64,000 bases of DNA from Nitrospira sp. Lineage in GTDB: Bacteria > Nitrospirota > Nitrospiria > Nitrospirales > Nitrospiraceae. Below the pieces are notes generated by a model. That model was not told where the DNA came from. It saw only the letters and a program-made list of their open reading frames with translations, and did no database searches. Position numbers and translations under genes: made by a program. The stretch is from assembly GCA_016873495.1 (NCBI GenBank), contig VGXC01000008.1, positions 30,479 to 94,478 of the forward strand. The letters run 5' to 3'. This document shows, piece by piece, positions 44,156 through 53,580 of this stretch (positions are counted from its first letter, which is position 1; each line of letters starts with the position of its first letter).

Positions 44156-47104
44156 TCAGTCCGCGGGAGCAAACCCCCGGCGCAGGGTGTTTTCACTGGT
44201 CACCCGCATGACCATGAATTGATTCAAGTAGCCTTGCCCGCCCGCCTTCGCTCCCACGCCGGACAAACGATGCCCGCCGAACGGCTGGCGGCCCACCAGC
44301 GCCCCCGTGATGGGACGGTTGATGTAGAGATTGCCGACATCGAAGGACTCCTCCGCCAGTCGGATATTGGCGGGGCTCCGCGAATAGACGCCACCGGTCA
44401 AGGCGTAGGGGGAATCATTAGCTAGGCGAACCGCGTCGCCGAAATCCTGCGCCTTCAGCACAGCCAAAACCGGGCCGAAAATCTCTTCCTGTGCCAGCCG
44501 TCCACCAGGGGGTACATCGGCGAACACGGCCGGCCCGACAAAATACCCCTCGCGTTCCACCTGCCGTTCCAAAACCAGCCGTCCCTCGCGCTTCCCGATC
44601 TGAATGTACTCTCGCACCTTGGCACAAGCCCGCTCGTCGATCAGCGGCCCCATCCTGGTTCTCGGGTCTTCCGGATCGCCGATCGACAGACTGTGAACCG
44701 CATCCGCCAGCCGCTGCAGAAAGGACCCATAGACCGCTTCATGGACGATGGCCCGCGAACAGGCCGAGCACTTCTGCCCCTGGTAGCCGGTAAAGGAGGC
44801 CACAACCCCCGTCACAGCCTCGTCGAGGTCTGCCGTATCGTCCACGATAATCGCGTTTTTTCCGCCCATCTCGGCGATCACGTGCTTGAGGCCCTGCCGT
44901 CCAGGCTCGACGGAGACCGCTTGAGCCAGGATCGAGAGTCCGACATCCTTCGACCCGGTAAACGCAATCATCCGCACATCCGGATGGCCGACCAACGCCC
45001 GTCCAATCTCAGGCCCGCCGGGCACGAATTGCAAGGTGCCGTTCGGCAGCCCGGCTTCGGCAAACACCTCCATCAATAGGTGGCCGACCCGAGGTGACCG
45101 CTCCGACGGTTTGAACAGGACCGGATTGCCCGTCACCAACGCGGCGCTGACCATGCCGGTCGGAATGGCCAGCGGAAAATTCCAGGGGGCCAGCACGGCG
45201 GTCACCCCGCGCGGCGCATAGAGCACCTGGTTCTGCTCGCCCGGCGCGTGCCCCAACCGCTGAGGCTCGGCGAACCGCTTCATGTCCCGCGCATAGAATT
45301 CCAGGAAGTCGATGGCTTCCGCCACATCCGCATCCGCTTCACGCCAGGGTTTGCCGGTTTCAAGAATTTCCCAGGCAGCCAGCTCCATACGGCGCCGGCG
45401 CATGATCGCGGCAGCTTTGACCAGGTACGCCGCCCGTTCCAAGGGCGACACCGTCCGCCACATAGGCAGCTGTTCTTGCGCGACATGGACCGAGGACGCA
45501 ACGTCGCCTGGCGCGACCGTAGGCATGCGGCAAATAATCTCCTGCAGCCGAGTGGGATTCCGAGAGATCAATTCGGGTCCGGATGGAACCGGACCGGCGC
45601 TCGGCCAGCGGGCGAGAGGCTTGTCCCGCAGGGCGCGGACAGAAGCCAGGGCCTCGGCCATCGCTGCCCGGGCCGACGCCAGGGAGAAGTCCGTATGGGG
45701 TTCGTTTACAAACCTGTCTACACGTTCACCCCGTCGGTTCAACGACGGCAGGGCGGGGGGAGCCAGCAGCAAATCCACCGAAGCAGCTTCGACATATTCT
45801 TTGCGCAAGAACGACTCGTTGGAAGTGTTTTCAAGAAGTCGGCGGACCAGATAAGCCATGCCGGGGAGAAACTCCCCCACCGGAGTATAGAGCCGGACCC
45901 GGCGGCCCTCCGCCACCACGGCATTCTGAAGCGGTTCGGCCATACCGAAGATCATCTGGTACTCGCAAGCCTCGGGAGGCAGCCCGGTTGCGTCCGCCAG
46001 AGCCTGCGCATAGGCCAAGCTGCGGAGGTTATGCGTCCCAAACGAAGGCCGGATATGATCCGCATGTTGGATCAACAGCCGGCTCATCGCCTCGTAGTGG
46101 GCATCCGTCTCGGCCTTGTGCCGGAACAGGGGGACCGGCCAGCCCCGCTGTCGGTAGCGGACCGTGTCGGAATCCCAATAGGCCCCCTTGACCAAGCGAA
46201 CGCCCACCGGCGCCGTACGCTTGCCGGCCCACTGAATCAAAGCCTCCAAATCATGGACTGACTCGGTCAGATAGGCCTGCAAGGCAATGCTCCCATAGGG
46301 GTACTGCCGATAGGCCTCTTCGGAGAGCAGGCGCATAAAGATCATCAGCGTCAGATCCTTGAGCTCCGCTTGCTCCATGTCGAACGTCAGACCGGCCGGT
46401 AGGCGGACCGCCAGGTCCAGAATCGGACGCAGCCGCGAGGCAACCGACGCAAAACCGCCCTCCGGATCGATGGGGTCCAGCTGGGAGTAGAGCGCGGAGA
46501 GTTTCACCGAGAGGTTGACGCGCGGCAGGGGACCCAAGTGATCCTGTTCGAGGCGTGAAGAAGAAGGCCAGTCACCGGCAGTTCGCCCCAGCAACGTCAA
46601 CGTCTCGATGCAGCGGTCACGATATTGATCCGCCTCCTTCTCGCTGACCGTGGCTTCTCCCAAGAGGTCCACGGAAAAACCCCGCCCGTCTTTCCACAGA
46701 TCGGCCAGCACCGGCAAAGCCTCCTGCACCGAGGAACCGGCAATGAAGGTGCGCGCCATCTGTTCAATGCGTTTGCGGAGCGACCTGGCGCCTAGCCTCG
46801 AGCCCAGCTTGCTTGCCGACACAGCCTGCAACCCCCACTGCAAGGGATTGGCGCCGCTCTGCAGACCGGCAAAATACTCCTCCGCCAGTCTTGCCACCTG
46901 CGCATCGTTGTTCAGGGACGGCAACACGTCGACGAAGCGGAAGAGCTGCACCTTGAAGGTCTCGTTGCGCATGCACCAGTCCAGCAGACTGCTCGACCAC
47001 CAGCGACGGTCGAACAGCGACGGGACGTGCCCGGCCGATTGCGCAGCCAGCATCCGGCCGATACGCAGAGTTGCCGCTTCAATCGCCTGGGGATTGATGT
47101 CCAT
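44156..47104 (-). CDS. putA: Bifunctional proline dehydrogenase / L-glutamate gamma-semialdehyde dehydrogenase
   Basis: Oxidises proline to glutamate in two steps. The N-terminal PRODH barrel (about 130-460) has NLSVKLSALYSQLDPIDPEG, RLVKGAYWDSD and FGTHNLRSL. The C-terminal ALDH domain (about 510-980) has APWNFPLAIPTG, FTGSKDVG, EMGGKNAIIV and catalytic Cys in GYQGQKCSACSR. 982 residues: the short PutA form, without the DNA-binding N-terminus. ATG 47104 follows AAAGGGAT. A proline catabolic enzyme standing alone, with no proline transporter adjacent. Confidence 0.95.
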   Translation of the reverse strand: MDINPQAIEAATLRIGRMLAAQSAGHVPSLFDRRWWSSSLLDWCMRNETFKVQLFRFVDVLPSLNNDAQVARLAEEYFAGLQSGANPLQWGLQAVSASKLGSRLGARSLRKRIEQMARTFIAGSSVQEALPVLADLWKDGRGFSVDLLGEATVSEKEADQYRDRCIETLTLLGRTAGDWPSSSRLEQDHLGPLPRVNLSVKLSALYSQLDPIDPEGGFASVASRLRPILDLAVRLPAGLTFDMEQAELKDLTLMIFMRLLSEEAYRQYPYGSIALQAYLTESVHDLEALIQWAGKRTAPVGVRLVKGAYWDSDTVRYRQRGWPVPLFRHKAETDAHYEAMSRLLIQHADHIRPSFGTHNLRSLAYAQALADATGLPPEACEYQMIFGMAEPLQNAVVAEGRRVRLYTPVGEFLPGMAYLVRRLLENTSNESFLRKEYVEAASVDLLLAPPALPSLNRRGERVDRFVNEPHTDFSLASARAAMAEALASVRALRDKPLARWPSAGPVPSGPELISRNPTRLQEIICRMPTVAPGDVASSVHVAQEQLPMWRTVSPLERAAYLVKAAAIMRRRRMELAAWEILETGKPWREADADVAEAIDFLEFYARDMKRFAEPQRLGHAPGEQNQVLYAPRGVTAVLAPWNFPLAIPTGMVSAALVTGNPVLFKPSERSPRVGHLLMEVFAEAGLPNGTLQFVPGGPEIGRALVGHPDVRMIAFTGSKDVGLSILAQAVSVEPGRQGLKHVIAEMGGKNAIIVDDTADLDEAVTGVVASFTGYQGQKCSACSRAIVHEAVYGSFLQRLADAVHSLSIGDPEDPRTRMGPLIDERACAKVREYIQIGKREGRLVLERQVEREGYFVGPAVFADVPPGGRLAQEEIFGPVLAVLKAQDFGDAVRLANDSPYALTGGVYSRSPANIRLAEESFDVGNLYINRPITGALVGRQPFGGHRLSGVGAKAGGQGYLNQFMVMRVTSENTLRRGFAPAD

Positions 47105-47189
47105 CCGATATCCCTTTTGCCGATGCCCTCGGGCGGACAATTCGTTCCGAGGATTACTTTGCCTCAGTATACACCCGAAAAAGTTTTAC

Positions 47190-47218
47190 TTGAAAACTGT
47201 GAATAATTCCGATAGGAT
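47190..47218 (+). promoter_or_regulatory. Promoter of the fatty-acid desaturase
   Basis: TTGAAA (47190-47195), 17 bp, TAGGAT (47213-47218). Its predicted transcription start (about 47225) lies after the ATG at 47217, which supports the downstream GTG at 47292 as the desaturase start. Confidence 0.6.
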
Positions 47219-47291
47219 GCGCCAACTTTTAGCTTGCGCGGACCGACAAGGAACTTCAGCCACCGGTCAGGCCGGAAGCGAGGAGGGATCA

Positions 47292-48122
47292 GTGGACAAA
47301 CCCGCTCCGAAAACCGACTACCCCTGCATCATCCTCTTCAGCGTCATCAGCGTCGCCACGCTCGTCGGCGTCCCGCTCTTTGCCTGGGCCTACGGCTTTA
47401 CAACTTTGGACTGGGTCATGTTTGCCATCCTCTACATGGCCAGCGGCCTGGGCATTACGGTCGGCTATCACCGGTTGATTTCGCACCGAAGCTTCGACTG
47501 CCCCAATTGGGTCAAGGCCTGCTTCCTGGTCGCTGGCGGCTGGGCCCTGGAAAACTCCGCCCTGCGCTGGTGCTCAGACCATATCCGACACCACGCGCGC
47601 TGCGACCAAGAAGAAGACCCCTACAACGCCATGAAAGGGTTTTGGCACAGCCACTGCGGCTGGATTTTCATCAAGTCCCCCTACCGAGACGAAAAATACG
47701 AAAGCAAGCTTCGCAAAGACCCGTTGATCATGTGGCAGCACCGGTACTATCTACCGATCATGCTCTCCGGCCTGCTGCTACCCTTCGTGGTCGGGCTCGT
47801 CCATGGGGGGTGGATCGGCGGGCTGAGCTGCTTCCTGTTGGCCGGAGTCTGCCGGACCTTCCTGGTCTTGAATTCCACCTTCTGCATCAACTCGATCTGC
47901 CACATGTGGGGCGCCCAGCCGCACGGGAAGGACGATAGCAGCCGGGACAGTTGGTGGATTTCGTTGCTCACCTTCGGCGAGGGCTATCACAACTACCACC
48001 ATGCCCACCTTCGAGACTATCGCAACGGCCCCAAGTGGTACAATTTCGACCCCTCCAAATGGCTCATCTACACCCTGTCCAAACTCGGACTGGCTTCCAA
48101 CCTGCAGCGCTATCAAGTTTAG
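47292..48122 (+). CDS. Acyl-lipid/acyl-CoA delta-9-type fatty acid desaturase
   Basis: A membrane di-iron desaturase introducing a double bond into fatty acyl chains. All three histidine boxes are present: HRLISH (60-65), HIRHH (97-101) and HNYHH (233-237). Hydrophobic pairs lie near 12-35 and 150-190. 276 residues from GTG 47292, preceded by GAGGAGGGATC. The ATG at 47217 is in the -10 box of the predicted promoter. Divergent from putA. The redox partner is not obvious, although a Rieske protein gene lies 1 kb downstream. Confidence 0.92.
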   Translation: MDKPAPKTDYPCIILFSVISVATLVGVPLFAWAYGFTTLDWVMFAILYMASGLGITVGYHRLISHRSFDCPNWVKACFLVAGGWALENSALRWCSDHIRHHARCDQEEDPYNAMKGFWHSHCGWIFIKSPYRDEKYESKLRKDPLIMWQHRYYLPIMLSGLLLPFVVGLVHGGWIGGLSCFLLAGVCRTFLVLNSTFCINSICHMWGAQPHGKDDSSRDSWWISLLTFGEGYHNYHHAHLRDYRNGPKWYNFDPSKWLIYTLSKLGLASNLQRYQV

Positions 48123-48256
48123 CCCCCTCGTCGTACCGGCCCAATAGCCCCTTGTCTCAATCAGATGGGGGGGCGTATCATGACCCAGCGAACCGATCTG
48201 TGCCGCGTCGCGTCATGCGACGTCCGGCACCATGGCGAGGGCAGGAGGCTGATGCA

Positions 48257-49135
<879 letters not shown>

Positions 49136-49202
49136 GACCCAATGAAGCAGCGGACGGCAGGCACAATCAACCCTACCCATGCCGACAGCCAAGGAGGAAA
49201 CA

Positions 49203-49508
49203 ATGGCCGAGTTTATAAGAGTAGCGGGAACAGGGGATGTGAAACCCGGAAGCGGCCTGACAGTCGAACCCAACGGCCAAGCCATCGCACTGTTCAACGT
49301 GGAGGGGACCTACTACGCCATCGACAATACCTGTGTGCACCGGGGCGGGCCCTTGGGAGAAGGCGAGTTGACCGGCGACACGGTTGCCTGTCCCTGGCAT
49401 GGCTGGGAATACAACGTCAAGGACGGCAAGTGTACCAACAACCCCTCGGCTTGCGTGAAGACCTACGAGATCAAAGTTGAGGGCTCCGACATAAAAATTC
49501 TTCTCTAG
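49203..49508 (+). CDS. Rieske [2Fe-2S] ferredoxin-like protein
   Basis: A soluble 101-residue Rieske domain. Cluster ligands are Cys44 and His46 in CVHRGGPLGEG and Cys63 and His66 in CPWHGWEYN. It has no transmembrane anchor, so it resembles NirD or dioxygenase ferredoxins rather than cytochrome bc subunits. ATG behind AAGGAGG. It could donate electrons to the neighbouring desaturase or another oxygenase. The partner is inferred only from proximity. Confidence 0.92.
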   Translation: MAEFIRVAGTGDVKPGSGLTVEPNGQAIALFNVEGTYYAIDNTCVHRGGPLGEGELTGDTVACPWHGWEYNVKDGKCTNNPSACVKTYEIKVEGSDIKILL

Positions 49509-49546
49509 CAGAACAAGCTGATCCACAGGCGGAACGGACCCACAAC

Positions 49547-49575
49547 TTGAGTCGCCTCCGCTCATCCTGCATAAT
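49547..49575 (+). promoter_or_regulatory. Promoter of the pyruvate dehydrogenase operon
   Basis: TTGAGT (49547-49552), 17 bp, CATAAT (49570-49575). The ATG at 49584 is only 8 nt past the -10 box, so the transcript would start at or within a few bases of the start codon. Confidence 0.65.
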
Positions 49576-49583
49576 GAGTCTTG

Positions 49584-50549
49584 ATGGATCGTCAAGACCT
49601 CTTGTCCCTTTACAGGCAGATGCTGTTGATCCGCCGCTTCGAAGAAAAGTCGGCGGAAATGTACGCCCTAGCCAAGATCGCAGGGTTCCTGCACCTCTAC
49701 ATCGGTGAAGAGGCCGTTGCGGTCGGGGCGATCGCCGCCCTCCGGCCGGACGACTATGTGATCACCTCCTACCGCGACCATGGCCATTGTCTGGCTCGCG
49801 GCTCGGACCCAGGCAAAGTCATGGCGGAGCTATTCGGCAAGGCCACCGGCCTCTGTAAGGGCAAGGGCGGCTCGATGCACTTAGTGGATGCGCCCAGGCA
49901 CTTTATGGGCGGCTATGCCATCGTTGGAGGCCATCTGCCACTGGCCACAGGCTTGGCCTTCGCGATTCAGTATCGGAAACAAGACCGAGTCGTGCTCTGT
50001 TTCTTCGGGGAAGGAGCTCTCCCATCCGGGCAGGCGCACGAAGCGTTCAACCTCGCCGCCCTCTGGAACCTGCCGGTGGTCTTCATCTGTGAAAACAACC
50101 GCTACGCCATGGGCACCCCCAGTCCGCGAGGCCTGGCTCTCTTTGCCCATGTGCTCGAAACGGCGCGTTCCTATGGAATTCCCGCCGAACAGGTGGATGG
50201 GATGGACGTGTTGGCCGTCCGACGGCTTTTGCAGGATGTGGTCGGGCGCCTTCGCGTTAAACCGGGGCCGTTCTTTGTGGAGGCGCGTACCTACCGGTTC
50301 ATGGGCCATTCCATGGCCGATCCGGCGCACGGTCACTACCGAACCAAAATTGAAGTCGAAGAAGAACGGAAACGGGACCCGCTCCTGCTCCTCCGCACGA
50401 TCGTGGAGCGGCACGACCTGGCGCACGAAGCCGACTTCAAGCAGCTCGAGCGCGAAGTCGGCGAGGTCGTGACGACGGCCGTCCGATTTGCCGAGGACAG
50501 TCCGTACCCGACGCCCGCCGCGCTCTATGAAGACGTGCTGGTCGAATAA
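49584..50549 (+). CDS. pdhA: Pyruvate dehydrogenase E1 component, alpha subunit
   Basis: Thiamine-diphosphate-dependent decarboxylase half of the 2-oxoacid dehydrogenase. Family segments: YIGEEAVAVGAIAALRPDDY, SYRDHGH, KGKGGSMHL, and the TPP motif from 142 (GEGALPSGQAHEAFN) to ENN at 170-172. The usual GDG is GEG. The phosphorylation-loop-like RFMGHSMADPAH is present. 321 residues. Start ATG 49584 (a TTG lies one codon earlier). Pyruvate is assumed as substrate; acetoin or branched-chain acids are not excluded. Confidence 0.9.
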   Translation: MDRQDLLSLYRQMLLIRRFEEKSAEMYALAKIAGFLHLYIGEEAVAVGAIAALRPDDYVITSYRDHGHCLARGSDPGKVMAELFGKATGLCKGKGGSMHLVDAPRHFMGGYAIVGGHLPLATGLAFAIQYRKQDRVVLCFFGEGALPSGQAHEAFNLAALWNLPVVFICENNRYAMGTPSPRGLALFAHVLETARSYGIPAEQVDGMDVLAVRRLLQDVVGRLRVKPGPFFVEARTYRFMGHSMADPAHGHYRTKIEVEEERKRDPLLLLRTIVERHDLAHEADFKQLEREVGEVVTTAVRFAEDSPYPTPAALYEDVLVE

Positions 50550-50570
50550 CGGCCGCAAGGAGAGCCAGCC

Positions 50571-51548
50571 ATGCTGCTGTCCTATCGAGAAGCGCTGAAT
50601 CAGGCCATGCGGGAGGAGATGCGCCGCGACGAGCGTATCTTTTTGATCGGCGAAGAAGTCGGCCATTACCAAGGCGCGTTCAAAGTCAGCAAGGGCTTCA
50701 TCGAGGAGTTCGGGCCCCAGCGGGTTCTGGATACTCCCATCACGGAAGCCGGATTTACCGGACTGGCCATCGGCGCAGCGATGGCCGGACTCCACCCGAT
50801 TGTGGAACTCATGACCCTGAACTTCGGCATCCTGGCCATGGATCAAATCGTTAACAATGCGACCAAGATCGGCTACATGTCCGGCGGGCAACTGTCCGTT
50901 CCGATCGTGATCCGGGGGCCGGGGAGCGCCGCGCACCAACTGGCAGCCCAACATTCGCAGAGCCTGGAAGCGTGGTTCTGCCACGTCCCGGGATTGAAAG
51001 TGATCGCCCCCGCCACGCCGCACGATGCCAAGGGTCTACTGAAAAGCGCGTTGCGGGACCGGAATCCGGTCATGTTCATCGAAGCGCAACTGTTATACGG
51101 GACGAAGGGCGACGTGCCGGACGGGGACTATACGGTTCCGATCGGTCAGGCGGAGGTCAAGCGGACTGGCACCGACGTCACGGTGGTGGCCTATTCCAAG
51201 ATGCTCCTATTGGCGCTGGAGGCGGCGCAAGACTTGGCCTGCGACGACATCAGCGTCGAAGTGGTGGATCCTCGCACGCTCAAACCGCTCGATCTGGAGT
51301 GCCTCGTCGCCTCCGTGAAAAAGACGGGGCGGCTCGTCATCGTAGAGGAGGGGTGGCGCTTCGCCGGGCTCGGAGCCCAGATTGCGGAAAGCGTCTATGC
51401 CCAGGCCTTCGACTATTTGGATGCCCCCATCGTACGGATCACCGGAGAGGAAGTCCCCATGCCCTATGCGCGCCGCCTGGAAGATGCGGCCATTCCAGAC
51501 CGTGCGCGCATTGTGGCGGCTGTCCGGAAGCTTCTGCAACTCGCGTAG
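50571..51548 (+). CDS. pdhB: Pyruvate dehydrogenase E1 component, beta subunit
   Basis: Partner of the alpha subunit. It starts MLLSYREALNQAMREEMRRD and contains IFLIGEEVGHYQGAFKVSKG, DTPITEAGFTGLAIGAA, and HSQSLEAWFCHVPGLKV, all E1-beta signatures. The C-terminal transketolase domain ends in EEVPMPYARRLEDAAIP. 325 residues; AAGGAGAGCC precedes the ATG. 21 bp after pdhA. Confidence 0.94.
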   Translation: MLLSYREALNQAMREEMRRDERIFLIGEEVGHYQGAFKVSKGFIEEFGPQRVLDTPITEAGFTGLAIGAAMAGLHPIVELMTLNFGILAMDQIVNNATKIGYMSGGQLSVPIVIRGPGSAAHQLAAQHSQSLEAWFCHVPGLKVIAPATPHDAKGLLKSALRDRNPVMFIEAQLLYGTKGDVPDGDYTVPIGQAEVKRTGTDVTVVAYSKMLLLALEAAQDLACDDISVEVVDPRTLKPLDLECLVASVKKTGRLVIVEEGWRFAGLGAQIAESVYAQAFDYLDAPIVRITGEEVPMPYARRLEDAAIPDRARIVAAVRKLLQLA

Positions 51549-51568
51549 GCCGGCAGAAAGAGCACCCC

Positions 51569-51943
51569 ATGGCTATTCATGCGTCGAGTCCCGCACATAT
51601 CGAGACCACGGAAACGTTCGTCCGTCTCTACGTGTTCTTGAGCCAGTATTTGGACCGCTGCCGCGACGAGGCGGCCCGCCGGTCGTTTCCCGAGGCGGAA
51701 CTGCAGGCCCACCTGTCCGCCACCAAAGCCAAGATGCTCGACATCATGGCCGTCAACCGCGTAGTCAAAGACAAGGTGGCACAGGAATGTGTCCGCATCC
51801 TGACTCTCGGCGAAACCTGCTTGAAACAGGGGAGTGCGAATGCCTCAGTCGTGGAAGACGTAAAACGAGAACGCGAGATTCTCCAAAACAAGACCATAGC
51901 ATTGAGCGACCTGCTCGCGGTCTTTCGCGCGGCGGAAAATTAG
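51569..51943 (+). CDS. Small helical protein of unknown function inside the pdh operon
   Basis: Not recognised. A 124-residue soluble protein, predicted mostly helical and hydrophilic (TFVRLYVFLSQYLDRCRDEA; VVEDVKREREILQNKTIALS). Starts at ATG 51569, 20 bp after pdhB, same strand. No signal peptide, membrane segment or metal motif. The cysteines near 30, 74 and 84 are not paired in a motif. Operon position suggests a PDH-linked or adaptor role, but nothing in the sequence shows it. Confidence 0.7.
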   Translation: MAIHASSPAHIETTETFVRLYVFLSQYLDRCRDEAARRSFPEAELQAHLSATKAKMLDIMAVNRVVKDKVAQECVRILTLGETCLKQGSANASVVEDVKREREILQNKTIALSDLLAVFRAAEN

Positions 51944-51960
51944 TCTGATAGGACCAGGTC

Positions 51961-52320
51961 GTGTCGGAACAGATCATCGAGAAGCACCAACTGGCCGGGG
52001 TCGATGAGCGGGACCGGGGATTCAATCGGCTCGTGGAAATCGAGCCCGTCGAGCAACGGTGCCGGGCCTTGCTCCATTATGAAGCCACGACGGTCGTAAC
52101 CGACCCCTGCGAGACTCAGGCAGAGGCGCTCAGCCAACTGATCGTCATGCTGCAGGGTCAAGGGTATACGCAGCTCAGGAGCCGCCTCAGCTTCCAGGGC
52201 GCCACCTACCTGGGCAGCCAGAGGGACTGGGTCGAGTATCCGGACCAGGAGCGGCCATCCGGCCACCGCGAAGGCCTCAGGGGGTGGCTGCACCGGCTGC
52301 GGCAGTCCTTCGGGTTCTAA
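51961..52320 (+). CDS. Unknown 119-aa protein inside the pdh operon
   Basis: Not recognised. Starts at GTG 51961 with AGGACCAGGTC ahead. The 119-residue product looks like one small alpha/beta domain (ALLHYEATTVVTDPCETQAE; LIVMLQGQGYTQLRSRLSFQ), with a basic helical end (GWLHRLRQSFGF) that could touch a membrane or nucleic acid. It lies 17 bp after the previous gene and 48 bp before pdhC, so it is probably translated with the complex. Confidence 0.65.
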   Translation: MSEQIIEKHQLAGVDERDRGFNRLVEIEPVEQRCRALLHYEATTVVTDPCETQAEALSQLIVMLQGQGYTQLRSRLSFQGATYLGSQRDWVEYPDQERPSGHREGLRGWLHRLRQSFGF

Positions 52321-52368
52321 TATCCGCCGCGGCACAGCGCATGCCGGCGTTGGTTCGAGGAGCAGTCA

Positions 52369-53580
52369 ATGGCCAGTCGAGTCGTCATGCCGAAGTTGAC
52401 CGATACCATGGAGGAAGGGGTGGTCCTCGCCTGGAAGCGGCGTGAAGGCGATCGGATCGAGGCCGGCGATGTGCTGGCGGAAATCGAAACGGACAAGGCG
52501 GTGATGGACCTGGAAGCCTTCGCCTCCGGGACGCTCCGGCACCTGCTGGTGCACGAAGGAGACACGGTGAAAGCCGGGACGCTCATCGCCGTCATTGCCG
52601 AGCCGGACGAAGACATCGCGGCAGCCCTGGCGGACACCATCGCGCCGGACGCTCCGGGCCAAGCCGCGCCGGCGACAACAGCCGGCCCCGCCTCCAGACC
52701 AGCCGGTTCGCCGGCGGGGAGCGATGTGCTCAAGGCGTCGCCCCGCGCCAGAAAACTGGCGACCGAGCAGGGCATTGACCTGGCCTCGCTCGTCGGAACC
52801 GGGCCGGAAGGCCGGATTGTCGAAGAAGATATCCGCGCCGCCATGGCCAGCGGGCCCGGGGTGTCGCCGACGCCCGGTCTCGGCACCGACCGTCCATTGA
52901 GCCAAATGCGCAAGGCCATTGCGCGGGCCATGACCCAGAGCAAGGCCCCGGTCCCGCACTTTTACCTGACGACCGAGATTGCCATGGAAGAAGCGGAACA
53001 GATCCGCGCCAAACTCAAAGAGGGCCGCCGCGACCACCCCCACGTCCCCAGCATGACGGATCTATTGGTGAAAGCCGCGGCCCTCGCCCTGGCCCGTCAT
53101 CCTGAGATCAACGTGTCCTATGGAAACACAGCGATTCGCCAGCATCCGACAATCGACATCGGGATTGCCGTCGGGCTGGATGATGGGCTGCTGAACCCGG
53201 TTCTCCGCAATTGCGGGGCCAAGACGCTGGAAGAGATCACGATCGAAATGCGCGCGCTGCTCGAACGGGCCAGAAGTAGAAAGCTCCAACCTCAAGAATA
53301 CACCGGAGCCACCTTTTCCATTTCGAACCTGGGCATGTTCGACGTGGACAATTTTATCGCGATTCTGATGCCGCCGGAAGCCGCGGCCCTCGCCGTGGGA
53401 GCTATCAGGGACGTCCCGATCGTGGAAGGGAAGCAGGTGAAAGCAGGACGGCGCATGAAGGTCACCCTGTCCTGTGATCACCGAGTGTTGGACGGCATGC
53501 AGGGAGCCAAGTTCCTGCGCGAATTCAAACGAGTCCTGGAGCATCCGTCGGAGTTGACCCAACCGAAGGAGACGCAATGA
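52369..53580 (+). CDS. pdhC: Dihydrolipoamide acyltransferase (E2) of pyruvate dehydrogenase
   Basis: Core acetyltransferase. An N-terminal lipoyl domain with Lys43 in EIETDKAVMDLEAFASG; an Ala/Pro linker; a peripheral-subunit-binding domain (ASPRARKLATEQGIDLASLV); a catalytic domain ending with His371 and Asp375 in SCDHRVLDGMQGAKFL. 403 residues. GAGGAG precedes ATG 52369. Its stop overlaps the lipA start, so lipoylation is coupled to E2 synthesis. The E3 (lpd) gene is not in the window. Confidence 0.95.
   Translation: MASRVVMPKLTDTMEEGVVLAWKRREGDRIEAGDVLAEIETDKAVMDLEAFASGTLRHLLVHEGDTVKAGTLIAVIAEPDEDIAAALADTIAPDAPGQAAPATTAGPASRPAGSPAGSDVLKASPRARKLATEQGIDLASLVGTGPEGRIVEEDIRAAMASGPGVSPTPGLGTDRPLSQMRKAIARAMTQSKAPVPHFYLTTEIAMEEAEQIRAKLKEGRRDHPHVPSMTDLLVKAAALALARHPEINVSYGNTAIRQHPTIDIGIAVGLDDGLLNPVLRNCGAKTLEEITIEMRALLERARSRKLQPQEYTGATFSISNLGMFDVDNFIAILMPPEAAALAVGAIRDVPIVEGKQVKAGRRMKVTLSCDHRVLDGMQGAKFLREFKRVLEHPSELTQPKETQ

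Noticed and set aside
46650..47291. Upstream extension of the desaturase frame into putA
   Set aside because: A predicted promoter at 47190-47218 and a strong ribosome-binding site before GTG 47292 favour the short form; the extension is antisense to putA.
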